NCBI GenBank assembly: GCA_030149815.1
Contig: JASLHI010000048.1
Span: 42,833-106,832 of the forward strand
Direction: 5' to 3'
Source of the DNA: Aquirhabdus sp.
GTDB taxonomy: Bacteria; Pseudomonadota; Gammaproteobacteria; Pseudomonadales; Moraxellaceae
DNA length: 64,000 nt
The position numbers and the translations under genes are program-made. Shown piece by piece: positions 54,091 to 62,778 of the stretch (positions within the stretch are counted from its first letter, which is position 1; every line of letters starts with the position of its first letter). The notes under the pieces were generated by a model. The model was not told where the DNA came from. It made no database searches and saw only the letters and a program-made list of their open reading frames with translations.

Positions 54091-55304
54091 TGAACTTGCC
54101 AATCGTGACTGCTTTGAAACAAACTTCATTTCCAAGGCAAGTTACATTGCCTAAATTTGGTGCCACAGCACTTGCGATTGTCGCGGCCAGTGTTTTTACG
54201 CTGGCGGGATGTAGTTCTGATAAAGATCTAAAGCCTGTTGAACATAAACCAAGTAAGTTGCCTGTACTGACGGCACCAAGCCAAACACTTGCATTAGTGT
54301 GGAAAGATTCGATTGGTGGCGAAGATAAGCTAGATCCATTGCGTCCGCAACTGGATGTTCAAGATGGCAATGTCTATGCAGCAAGCCATAGTGGTCGTAT
54401 TTATGCATGGGATAAAACAGGGCATAAACTCTGGCAAGCTAAGAGTAAACAAGAGATTACGAGTGGTGTCAGTGTTGCTAATGGTGTTCTGGTCTATTGC
54501 ACAACCAAAGGTGATGTTGTCGCGTTAGATGCCAAGACTGGTCAACAGCTCTGGGTTCAAAATACAGGCTCATCAATTTTATCTCCTGCACTGATCAGCG
54601 GAAATCGTGTAGTTGTTTTAGGTTCGGATGGGTCTGTGACTGCAACGGATCTTAAAACAGGTCAAACCGCTTGGGCGTATGATATTCCTACACCAACGTT
54701 GAGCTTGCGTGGCAGTTCTGCTCCTGTTGTATTTGATGAGAGTACAGTGATTGTTGCAGGCGATGCTGGGCGTATTTATGCACTGGATCTGGCAAATGGA
54801 GTTCCAAAATGGGAGCGCCGCGTTGCAGTCAGTGATGGTGTATCTGAAGTGCAGCGTCTCATCGATATTAATGGCGATCCTCTGATTGTTGGACGTCAAC
54901 TTTATGTGGTGAGCTATCAAGGTCAGTTGACCGCGATGAATATCGATGATCAACAAGTAAATTGGGTTGTTGATACGAGTAGTTTACGTACGCCTGCGAC
55001 AGGATTGGGCAATATCTATGTCAGTACTGTAGAAGGCAAGATTCTTGCTGTGGATGAGCAAAGCGGTAAATTGGTATGGACCCAAGATGCTTTATCGTAT
55101 CGCGGTCTAAGTAATCCAGTTGTATTAGGTCGTTATTTAATCGTTGGTGATGCGAGTGGTTATTTGCATATCATTGAACAAACCGAAGGTAAAGTTGTCG
55201 GTCGTGTGAAGACTTCTGGTGCAATTTCTACGCTACGTGTTGTTGGTGATCGCTTACTTGTTAATAGCGCAAATGGTTCACTGAGTATCTGGCAGTCAAG
55301 CTAA
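54090..55304 (+). CDS. bamB: outer-membrane protein assembly factor BamB
   Basis: Lipoprotein of 404 residues, an eight-bladed beta-propeller that binds BamA. A long leader of 40 residues ends in the lipobox LAGC (Cys41). Propeller blades are visible as repeated units such as GRIYAWDKTGHKLW, GDVVALDAKTGQQLW and GKILAVDEQSGKLVW. Length is near E. coli BamB (392). Together with BamD at 62.8 kb it forms part of the BAM complex. Confidence 0.96.
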   Translation: MNLPIVTALKQTSFPRQVTLPKFGATALAIVAASVFTLAGCSSDKDLKPVEHKPSKLPVLTAPSQTLALVWKDSIGGEDKLDPLRPQLDVQDGNVYAASHSGRIYAWDKTGHKLWQAKSKQEITSGVSVANGVLVYCTTKGDVVALDAKTGQQLWVQNTGSSILSPALISGNRVVVLGSDGSVTATDLKTGQTAWAYDIPTPTLSLRGSSAPVVFDESTVIVAGDAGRIYALDLANGVPKWERRVAVSDGVSEVQRLIDINGDPLIVGRQLYVVSYQGQLTAMNIDDQQVNWVVDTSSLRTPATGLGNIYVSTVEGKILAVDEQSGKLVWTQDALSYRGLSNPVVLGRYLIVGDASGYLHIIEQTEGKVVGRVKTSGAISTLRVVGDRLLVNSANGSLSIWQSS

Positions 55305-55359
55305 TTCATGATGATTTCTGCCTATGCGGTAGAATGAGTCATTAATCAGGTATAATGCA

Positions 55360-55420
55360 GGGTTTGCTATGCTAAGGTATTTTGTGGATAAAATACTCGA
55401 ACGCTTAGCAAACCCTTTTT
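55360..55420 (+). terminator. hairpin with T-tract between bamB and der
   Basis: GGGTTTGCT / AGCAAACCC (55360-55368 with 55407-55415) plus an inner GGTATTTT/AAAATACTC arm, then TTTTT. Confidence 0.82.
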
Positions 55421-55505
55421 AGCTTTTAGTCCTTTCTCGTTTTAAATCTTTTTGAATCGTGATTGAGAAGCTGTTTTACAGTAAATATTTATTAAACGAG
55501 TTGTC

Positions 55506-56912
55506 ATGAAACCTGTTATTGCGCTGATTGGGCGACCAAATGTCGGTAAATCAACCTTATTCAATCAAATTACTAAGACACGTAATGCCTTGGTTGCAGA
55601 TTTGCCAGGCTTGACGCGTGATCGGCAGTATGGTGATGCGACTTATGAAAATAAGTCTTTTATCGTCGTGGATACGGGTGGTATTGGTGAAAACGACCAA
55701 GGCATTGATTCCTATATGGCTGAACAGTCGCGTACTGCGATTGAGGAAGCCGACATTGTCTTGTTTGTGGTTGATGCTAAAGCAGGTTTATTGGCTTCAG
55801 ATGAACAAATTGCACGCGAACTTCGCGTATTGGGTAAAAAGATCCATATCGTTGCTAATAAGGTTGATGGCGTACATGCCGAAGCTGCCGTTGCTGAATT
55901 TTTTAAATTAGGCTTTGGTGAGCCGCATCACGTCGCAGCGAGCCATGGACGTGGGATATCGCAACTGCTGGAAGACGTTTTAGCCGAGCTGCCAGAAGAC
56001 GTTCCTCTCGATGAGGAAACTGTTGCTCCGGGTTTGCGGATGGCGGTAATTGGTCGCCCAAATGTGGGTAAATCAACACTTGTAAATCGTTTGTTAGGTG
56101 AGGAGCGCGTAGTTGTTTATGATCAACCAGGTACGACGCGCGATAGTATTTATATTCCGTTTGAGCGCCAAGGTCGACAATATACGTTGATCGACACGGC
56201 TGGTGTCCGTCGTCGCGGTAAGGTATTTGAAACGGTTGAGAAGTTCTCCGTAGTGAAAACACTTCAAGCGATGAAAGATGCTCATGTTGTTGTGGTCGTG
56301 ATTGATGCGCGGGAAGGAATTGTTGAGCAAGACTTGCACATGATTGGTTTCGCATTAGAAGCGGGACGTGCCATGGTGATTGCGATCAATAAATGGGATG
56401 GTATGAGTGACTATGATCGTCAACAAGTCAAATCTGATATTGAACGTCGTTTTGATTTTATTCCGTGGGCTAAAATTCATTTGATTTCTGCGTTACATGG
56501 AACGGGTGTGGGTGATCTATATCCATCGATTCATCGTGCTTATGATTCAGCAATGCTTAAAGTCACGACCAATCGTATGACGCAAATTCTGCAAGATGCC
56601 GTTGAGCAGCATCAGCCGCCAATGGTGCATGGTCGTCGCATTAAAATGCGTTATGCGCATTTGGGTGGTTCAAATCCACCGCTGTTTATTATTCATGGTA
56701 ATCAAGTCGATCAAGTTCCGAATGATTATCGCCGTTACCTAGAAAATGTGTTTCGTAAAGTATTCAAAATGGAAGGTACGCCTGTTCGTATTGAGTTTAA
56801 GAGTGGTGAAAATCCATTTGCAGAGAAGAAGGTCAAGCTTAGCGAACGTGAAGCAGTCCGCCATCGTCGGTTATCTGAGGCATTTCAGAAGCGAAGTAGG
56901 ACTAAGAAGTAA
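55506..56912 (+). CDS. der: ribosome assembly GTPase Der (EngA)
   Basis: GTPase of 468 residues required for 50S subunit assembly. Two G domains in tandem, each with its P-loop: GRPNVGKST near residue 9 and again near 183. DTGG and DTAG are the G3 motifs, NKVD and NKWD the G4 motifs. A KH-like C-terminal domain ends in a basic tail (RRLSEAFQKRSRTKK). It is the end of the rlmN-der run, though a terminator separates it from bamB. Confidence 0.98.
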   Translation: MKPVIALIGRPNVGKSTLFNQITKTRNALVADLPGLTRDRQYGDATYENKSFIVVDTGGIGENDQGIDSYMAEQSRTAIEEADIVLFVVDAKAGLLASDEQIARELRVLGKKIHIVANKVDGVHAEAAVAEFFKLGFGEPHHVAASHGRGISQLLEDVLAELPEDVPLDEETVAPGLRMAVIGRPNVGKSTLVNRLLGEERVVVYDQPGTTRDSIYIPFERQGRQYTLIDTAGVRRRGKVFETVEKFSVVKTLQAMKDAHVVVVVIDAREGIVEQDLHMIGFALEAGRAMVIAINKWDGMSDYDRQQVKSDIERRFDFIPWAKIHLISALHGTGVGDLYPSIHRAYDSAMLKVTTNRMTQILQDAVEQHQPPMVHGRRIKMRYAHLGGSNPPLFIIHGNQVDQVPNDYRRYLENVFRKVFKMEGTPVRIEFKSGENPFAEKKVKLSEREAVRHRRLSEAFQKRSRTKK

Positions 56913-56931
56913 GCTGCTCTTGGTTGTGAAA

Positions 56932-56973
56932 AATAAACCCTGTAGATAGGAATGTTACAGGGTTTATTTTTTG
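56932..56973 (+). terminator. intrinsic terminator after der
   Basis: AATAAACCCTGTA / TACAGGGTTTATT 13-bp stem (56932-56944 with 56956-56968) followed by TTTT. The A-rich left side lets it serve the opposing gene as well. Confidence 0.88.
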
Positions 56974-57004
56974 ATATGTTGCTGATAACCATATGAATGG
57001 TCAA

Positions 57005-57316
57005 TTACAAGGCGGTTTTTACATGCTTTGAGGCAGCAAGATCAGCATAGACAGCATTCACTTGTTCTTTGTTCTCAAATGGCAAAACTGCAGCAATTGA
57101 GTGATATTTTCCACCGCTAGATTGCGTGACGGTGAGGTGCGCAAGATCCAAAAGCGGGAAGTGCTTTGTCAATAAATCGCTCACCGCACCTAATAATTCT
57201 GGTGATGCGTGACCAATAATTTTGATTGGATATTGCATTGGAAATTGCCACAACTCTTCGTTGTGAATATCTGTTGATTTACGTGCTACAACGGGTGCGA
57301 TTTTTTCATCGGTCAT
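57005..57316 (-). CDS. DUF493 (YbeD-like) protein
   Basis: Cytosolic protein of 103 residues with the ferredoxin-like ACT-type fold of DUF493. The sequence QFPMQYPIKIIGHA, then the alpha/beta run to GGKYHSIAAVLPFENKEQVNAVYADLA, matches E. coli YbeD. Its function is unknown; an allosteric regulatory fold is assumed. In E. coli ybeD is next to lipB, here it lies 27 kb away. Confidence 0.88.
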   Translation of the reverse strand: MTDEKIAPVVARKSTDIHNEELWQFPMQYPIKIIGHASPELLGAVSDLLTKHFPLLDLAHLTVTQSSGGKYHSIAAVLPFENKEQVNAVYADLAASKHVKTAL

Positions 57317-57422
57317 CGGTGAACTCCAAATTTAATTTAAGAATATTTGCGTTAACTATGCTTATTAGATTGAGCCAATTTATTGAAATTCAATCTCTGT
57401 AATTGATTTGCATTTCTTAAAT

Positions 57423-57455
57423 AAAAACGCCCATCGTGAGATAGGCGTTTTTAAA
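57423..57455 (-). terminator. intrinsic terminator after rpoD
   Basis: AAAAACGCC/GGCGTTTTT stem (57423-57431 with 57444-57452); on minus it is followed by ATTTAAG after TTTTT. Confidence 0.87.
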
Positions 57456-57474
57456 TTAAGCAAACAATTCGAGA

Positions 57475-59337
57475 TTAATCATTCTCAAGGAATGAACGCA
57501 AGTGTTCTGAACGAGAAGGGTGGCGTAGTTTACGCAATGCTTTTGCCTCAATCTGACGGATACGCTCGCGAGTCACATCAAACTGTTTACCGACTTCTTC
57601 CAGAGTATGGTCGGTTGGCATGTCGATACCAAAACGCATTTTCAATACTTTTGCTTCACGAGGCGTTAAGTTAGCCAAGACTTCGCGTGTTGCTTCACGT
57701 AAGCCTTCAGCAGTTGCAGCTTCAACTGGCGAAGTGATGTTAGTATCTTCAATGAAATCACCCAAATGCGAATCTTCATCATCACCAATTGGTGTTTCCA
57801 TTGAAATCGGTTCTTTTGCGATTTTTAGCACTTTACGAACTTTGATTTCGTCCATTTCTAGACGTTCACCTAATTCTTCAGGTGTTGGTTCGCGACCCAT
57901 TTCTTGTAGCAATTGACGAGATACACGATTAATTTTATTAATCGTTTCAATCATATGTACAGGAATACGAATCGTACGTGCTTGGTCAGCAATCGAACGT
58001 GTAATTGCCTGACGAATCCACCAAGTTGCATAAGTCGAGAACTTATAGCCACGGCGATATTCAAACTTATCAACCGCTTTCATCAATCCGATGTTACCTT
58101 CTTGGATCAAATCCAAGAATTGTAGACCGCGGTTGGTGTATTTTTTCGCGATTGAAATCACCAAACGTAAGTTGGCTTCAACCATTTCTTTCTTTGCACG
58201 ACGAGCTTTAGCTTCGCCAATGGACATACGCTTTGAGATTTCTTTGATGTCGACAACACGTAGGCTTAGCTGTGTTTCGAGATCGAGTAGGTTTTGTTGG
58301 AACGAAATAATGTCAGCACGTGCAGCATTAAGCCCCATTTCCAGCAGACCATCACGCTCAATTTGTTCATCAATCCAGTTGAGATTGGATTCATTACCTG
58401 GGAAGTGATTGCGGAAATGATCGCGATCCATTTTGGCTTTTTTGACAGAGAACTTCATGATTTCACGTTCATTGCCGCGCACTTGATCAATGGTCTGACG
58501 AACCATGAGACTAATTTCTTCGCTCAGACGTGGTGTCAGCTTGAACATCATGAATACAGTTGCAAGTTCTTGCAAGGCAGTTTTGGCTTGTTCAGAGTGA
58601 CGACCGAATTGAAGTGCTTCTTGCAAGGCTGCATGACGTTCTGTGAGTTCAGCAAAGCGAAGACGTGCAATTTCTGGATCAGGTCCTGATTCAGCTTCCT
58701 CTTCGTCACCACTATCTTCTTCATCATCAGATTTTGATGCGGCAGGTTCTACACTGGCGAGTTCAGGAATATCTTCGTCATCACCAACTTCGATCACTTC
58801 TGGGATTTCATCAGATTCTGGGTCAAGATAACCAGATAGAATATCTGATAAGCGACGCTCTCCGTTGACTGCTTCAGCGTATTCTTTAAGAACGAGTTCA
58901 ACAGCACCAGGCCAATACGCCATAGCATGGAGAATATCGCGAATACCATCTTCAATGCGTTTAGCGATGCTGATTTCGCCTTCACGGGTCAACAAATCAA
59001 CTGTACCCATTTCACGCATATACATACGAACTGGATCGGTTGTGCGACCTGGTTCGGTTTCAACAGCGGCAAGTACTGCTGCAGCTTCTTCAGCCGCAAC
59101 TTCGTCGTCACCTGCTTCAGGTGCACTTTCAAGCATTAGTTCGTCAGTTTCAGGTGCGCGTTCGTGTACAGGAATACCGACGTCGTTCAACATCTGGATA
59201 ATATCTTCGATTTGCTCGCTTTCAGTAATTGAGTCGGGCAGAGCATCGTTGACTTCGGCGTTGGTGAGGTAGCCTTGCTCTTTACCTTTGGTGATGAGCG
59301 CGGCAATTTGCGAGGTGGAGGTTTGTGAATCACTCAT
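57475..59337 (-). CDS. rpoD: RNA polymerase primary sigma factor RpoD (sigma-70)
   Basis: Housekeeping sigma factor of 620 residues. Region 1.1 is at the start (SQIAALITKGKEQGYLTNAEVNDALP), then region 1.2 with TDPVRMYMREMG and a non-conserved acidic insert (about 190-220). The core regions 2.1-2.4 are unchanged: FLDLIQEGNIGLMKAVDKF, then KFSTYATWWIRQAITR. Regions 3 and 4 follow, with LEEVGKQFDVTRERIRQIE as the -35 recognition helix. It is close to E. coli RpoD (613). dnaG lies 1.4 kb upstream on the same strand but is separated from it by a plus-strand gene and a pseudogene. Confidence 0.99.
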   Translation of the reverse strand: MSDSQTSTSQIAALITKGKEQGYLTNAEVNDALPDSITESEQIEDIIQMLNDVGIPVHERAPETDELMLESAPEAGDDEVAAEEAAAVLAAVETEPGRTTDPVRMYMREMGTVDLLTREGEISIAKRIEDGIRDILHAMAYWPGAVELVLKEYAEAVNGERRLSDILSGYLDPESDEIPEVIEVGDDEDIPELASVEPAASKSDDEEDSGDEEEAESGPDPEIARLRFAELTERHAALQEALQFGRHSEQAKTALQELATVFMMFKLTPRLSEEISLMVRQTIDQVRGNEREIMKFSVKKAKMDRDHFRNHFPGNESNLNWIDEQIERDGLLEMGLNAARADIISFQQNLLDLETQLSLRVVDIKEISKRMSIGEAKARRAKKEMVEANLRLVISIAKKYTNRGLQFLDLIQEGNIGLMKAVDKFEYRRGYKFSTYATWWIRQAITRSIADQARTIRIPVHMIETINKINRVSRQLLQEMGREPTPEELGERLEMDEIKVRKVLKIAKEPISMETPIGDDEDSHLGDFIEDTNITSPVEAATAEGLREATREVLANLTPREAKVLKMRFGIDMPTDHTLEEVGKQFDVTRERIRQIEAKALRKLRHPSRSEHLRSFLEND

Positions 59338-59713
59338 CGTTTTCGGCTCTCACTGATATCAAATTCGGATGACGCACTCAATAAATATGATGCGCTTTAC
59401 GGGTTTTGCTTACTTTGTTCAATTTACAACTTTATGAATATTTTACATAAAGTGTAATGTCACTCATTGTTTCAATCTGTACTCTTTTGTGGCTTTTATC
59501 ATGCAGCCAGTTCGCAATGCATTGCGCGCATGTTGGCTCAAATAACCAATCGGCGAGTATACCACAGGCGATAGCATTGTTTTAAGTGCCTGCTTGAAAG
59601 ATAAATGGCGATTAGTTGTACGATTTTCAAGTAGAGAGTGTACTTGTTTAATTGATATGATGACTGCTCTTTATTTTATTGTTATTGCTATCCAAAAAAA
59701 GGTTGTTAATAAA
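59338..59713. other. 376-base gap between rpoD and a divergent gene
   Basis: Besides the putative rpoD promoter I see no gene or repeat. An in-frame extension of the plus-strand gene reaches back to 59594 but has no ribosome site. Confidence 0.5.
59556..59585 (-). promoter_or_regulatory. extended -10 promoter, probably of rpoD
   Basis: On minus, TTAAAA (complement of 59580-59585), 18 bases, then TGG-TATACT (-10 at 59556-59561 with the TGn extension). It lies about 220 bases before the rpoD start. Confidence 0.5.
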
Positions 59714-60223
59714 ATGATCATTCGTATGATCGGAAAGATATTCTTAGTTTGTGTCATTGGAATAGCATGTGCTTGGTGGTACTGGATAGATGGAAGTCGG
59801 CTTTCTCATGATAAAATTAAAGCATTTTATAATCGTGGTGGTATAGCAATTTCTAGCCGTAAACCAGATGAACTTTGTACTTTATTGGCAAATGATTACC
59901 ATAATACGGGTCCTTCGTTATTTGCAAATTATATGCATGAGAATACAACCCAAAATAGAGAACAGATATGTGCTGAATACAAAGATACGTTTAGAAAATT
60001 TGATGAAATTGGAACGGTTTTTGGCGGTACACTTAAGATTCAATATAGTTTAACTATTCATAAAATTATATTCTCAACTGATAATATGACTGCTACGGTG
60101 TATGTTAGCTATTCATTAGATGTAGGTGATACTTTGATGAATACTAAATTACGCAGTATTGATACGCTGATCCAAAGGAATGGCAAAATATTATTGTTGC
60201 GAAGTTATAGTGAAACTCAATAA
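59714..60223 (+). CDS. unknown membrane-anchored or exported protein
   Basis: Protein of 169 residues with an N-terminal membrane helix (about 8-26: IFLVCVIGIACAWWYWI) that may be an uncleaved anchor. The rest is compatible with an NTF2/SnoaL-like alpha-beta barrel (FYNRGGIAISSRKPDELCTLL, LRSIDTLIQRNGKILLLRS), but I cannot confirm the family. It is AT-rich (lower GC than neighbours) and lies on the opposite strand between dnaG and rpoD. The start at 59714 is the best of several weak ones. Confidence 0.58.
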   Translation: MIIRMIGKIFLVCVIGIACAWWYWIDGSRLSHDKIKAFYNRGGIAISSRKPDELCTLLANDYHNTGPSLFANYMHENTTQNREQICAEYKDTFRKFDEIGTVFGGTLKIQYSLTIHKIIFSTDNMTATVYVSYSLDVGDTLMNTKLRSIDTLIQRNGKILLLRSYSETQ

Positions 60224-60287
60224 TTAATAAAGTTAAATTTATAAGTTGATTGATATAACGGTTGTTATTGAGCTAAGTAAGCTCATT

Positions 60288-60710
60288 CTATTTACGCGAA
60301 ACAATTAGCAATCCTGTCAAAATAAACGCACATCCAGTCATAATACGTAAAGTATTTGTTCTTTAAGGATGAGCCAAGCTAATAAAAATGCAATGATAAA
60401 GCTGCCTTTATCAATGATTGCAATGGTAGCGACATCACCGAGTTTAAGCGCTTTATAGTAGTAGAGCAAAGATAGTGATGTTGTTACACCCGATAGGGCT
60501 AGCCAAAGTATATTTTACTGACTGATGAGAGTAAGTTCTTGCTTTAGTACGGCTGCGATTGCAAAAAGTAAAACAAAAATGAAGACAAAAATGGTGCGAA
60601 TAGTCAGACTTAATTCACTTGAAATTCTCGTGAGTGTAAGCTTGGCAATCACGGAAGTGAAATCCGAAAAAAATCATGGAGATAAACGCATAAAGAATCC
60701 ACTTTTCCAT
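60288..60710 (-). pseudogene. decayed EamA/DMT-family transporter
   Basis: Conceptual minus-strand translation gives a single EamA module of about 140 residues. It begins MEKWILYAFISMIFFGF, breaks, and goes on in another frame with TSVIAKLTLTRISSEL and LTIRTIFVFIFVLL. An in-frame TAA follows LTLISQ. The frame then resumes NILWLALSGVTTSLSLLYYY and YKALKLGDVATIAIIDKG, shifts again after ILKEQI, and ends TGCAFILTGLLIVSRK. Two frameshifts and one nonsense codon mean no functional product. It was probably a small multidrug-like or undecaprenyl-phosphate-type DMT exporter. Confidence 0.82.
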
Positions 60711-60747
60711 GACCCAAGTCCTCTATGAGTATTTTGAACTCATCTAT

Positions 60748-62679
60748 CTAGACCTTTATGGGTTGTTCTCGAAATTGTATTTTTCTTCTGACATCAGTTA
60801 ATCGGTCGTTGATTTTTTTTGCATCACTCAGTGAAGTCGTCATTTTAAGACGGCGATTTAAATATTTTTCACAGAGCTGTAATGCTAACTCTTGGCATAG
60901 TCCTTCTAGATGTGCAGGTTCAGCATTGAGACTTTGAATATTCACACTATCTAATAATTGGCATAACCAGAGTCGTTCGCGGTCATCTGCCCAAGCGCCA
61001 AGCAAGAAATAAAGCGCTTGTTCCGCATCATCGGGTAAGTCAGCGCGAAACTGAGCAATCAGCTTAAGTGCGCGTCCAAGCGGCTGGGTTTCATCAGCGA
61101 GTTCGTGTAATTCTTCCAACGCTTCGGCTTGCATTGGGTAATGTAAAAGCAGTAATAGCGCTTGATCCTCTAAAGAATGCTGTTCAAAATTCAGCGTGTG
61201 CTGAACGACTTGTGCCGTTTTGCCTTTCCAGCCCAAGCCGAGCCGATCTCGTAATGACTGCGAGAGCAAACGACGATAGCTACCTTGAGGAAGTAAATCA
61301 ATCATATGCTGCGCATCGCGCATGAGGCGACTTTTGCCTTCGGGCTGGGTTAGATTCTGTTGTGCAGCCAAAGTTTCATAGAGAAAGTCGGAGAGAGGAG
61401 GTGCATTTTCAATTCGCCGCTTTAAGCCTTCTGGGCCTTCTATACGAACTAATGAGTCTGGATCATGGTCTGAAGGTAAGACTAAAAAGCGCAATTCGCG
61501 TCCGTCTGTCAGAATTGGTAACGCCAATTCAAGTGTACGCCACGCAGCACGCTGACCTGCATTATCGCCGTCAAATGCCAAGGTCACACGCGGGTTTTGC
61601 TTAAATAGTGTCTGGAGATGATCAACGTTTGTTGCTGTTCCCAGAGACGCAACTGCACCTGCCAAGCCTGCCTGATGCAAGGCGATGACATCCATATAGC
61701 CTTCGACCATGAGCCAATCATTCGCGCGTGCTTTACGACTTTCATAGAGGCCGTAAAGAATCTGGTTTTTATAAAAAATCTCAGATTCTGGTGAGTTGAT
61801 ATATTTAGGCTTAATGTCATCGCGCATTGCACGACCACCAAAACCGACAACGCGACCTTTCACATCTCGAATCGGAAAAATCACGCGATCGCGTAATAAC
61901 ACGTAATCTCGCCCTTGCTCAGAGGTGCGAATTAAGCCGAGTTTTTTTAAACCTTCGAGGTCATTTGGAAATCGTTGTAGCAAATGTCCAGCGTGATCTG
62001 GTGCGTAGCCCAAACGCCAAAATTGACTCGTTGCTTCATCAACACCGCGTCTTGTGAAGTAATCTCGTGCAGCAGCATTTTGTCTCAGTTGTTGTTCGTA
62101 GAACTGAGCAACTTGTTCGACTAAATCATAAAGACTGCCTTCTTTAGGCTCATCGAGTGCGAGTGGTTCATAAGAAAAATCGCCGTCATAGTCATAGCTG
62201 TCCTCTTCACGGCTGAAATACGCATCTTCATCCATTCCTGAAAAATCAGCAGCAGGTGCATCATGAGAGTGATCAGTTGTTATTTTTGGCGAGGACTCTG
62301 TTTTGACCGCAAGGTTTGGCTTTGGTGCGGGTGCTTGTCGTGTATATGAAGTGCGCATTTTTGCTTCGCGCATGGCTTGAGGGTCACGTTCTGGTAATTC
62401 AATCCGCGCACGTTGTGCCAAATCTTTAAGCACATCCATGAAGTCTCGGCGTTCATATTCCATGAGGAATGTTATGGCGTTACCGCCAGCATTACAGCCG
62501 AAGCAATGATATTTTCCTGTATCGCGAGACACAGAGAACGAAGGTGATTTTTCTTGATGAAATGGGCAGCAAGCGGTGAAATTTTTTCCCGCTTTTTTAA
62601 GCGGAACATGGCTGTTGATCAGTTCAACCAGATCGGTGCGATCTAAAATTTGATCGATGACAGCACGAGGAATACTCAT
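60748..62679 (-). CDS. dnaG: DNA primase DnaG
   Basis: Replication primase of 643 residues. The N-terminal CHC2 zinc domain has C38, H41, C59 and C62 (CCPFHQEKSPSF, YHCFGCNAGG). A linker of about 90 residues rich in Asp, Glu and Pro (about 97-185) sits before the core and is longer than in E. coli (581 in all). The TOPRIM core then shows EGYMDVIAL and LAFDGDNAGQRAA, and the C-terminal DnaB-binding domain follows. The start is ATG 62679 with GGAGG 9 bases upstream; the eight codons before it are not needed. Confidence 0.97.
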   Translation of the reverse strand: MSIPRAVIDQILDRTDLVELINSHVPLKKAGKNFTACCPFHQEKSPSFSVSRDTGKYHCFGCNAGGNAITFLMEYERRDFMDVLKDLAQRARIELPERDPQAMREAKMRTSYTRQAPAPKPNLAVKTESSPKITTDHSHDAPAADFSGMDEDAYFSREEDSYDYDGDFSYEPLALDEPKEGSLYDLVEQVAQFYEQQLRQNAAARDYFTRRGVDEATSQFWRLGYAPDHAGHLLQRFPNDLEGLKKLGLIRTSEQGRDYVLLRDRVIFPIRDVKGRVVGFGGRAMRDDIKPKYINSPESEIFYKNQILYGLYESRKARANDWLMVEGYMDVIALHQAGLAGAVASLGTATNVDHLQTLFKQNPRVTLAFDGDNAGQRAAWRTLELALPILTDGRELRFLVLPSDHDPDSLVRIEGPEGLKRRIENAPPLSDFLYETLAAQQNLTQPEGKSRLMRDAQHMIDLLPQGSYRRLLSQSLRDRLGLGWKGKTAQVVQHTLNFEQHSLEDQALLLLLHYPMQAEALEELHELADETQPLGRALKLIAQFRADLPDDAEQALYFLLGAWADDRERLWLCQLLDSVNIQSLNAEPAHLEGLCQELALQLCEKYLNRRLKMTTSLSDAKKINDRLTDVRRKIQFREQPIKV

Positions 62680-62778
62680 ATCTAATCTAACAGCCTCCGC
62701 CAAATGCGATGTTTAGCGTGATCTTTAATCTTGTTTCAAGATCAATCGCTGACGGAGGATGATAGCATGTGTTTATCG

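Noticed and set aside
59594..59713. Forty-codon N-terminal extension of the 59714 gene
   Set aside because: No ribosome site, and it would bury the membrane helix inside the protein.
60525..60728. 67-codon plus-strand frame
   Set aside because: It lies antisense to the decayed EamA gene and has no ribosome site or recognisable domain.
62729..62743. ATCTTG/CAAGAT hairpin between bamD and dnaG as a terminator
   Set aside because: Only six pairs and no T-tract on the minus strand.
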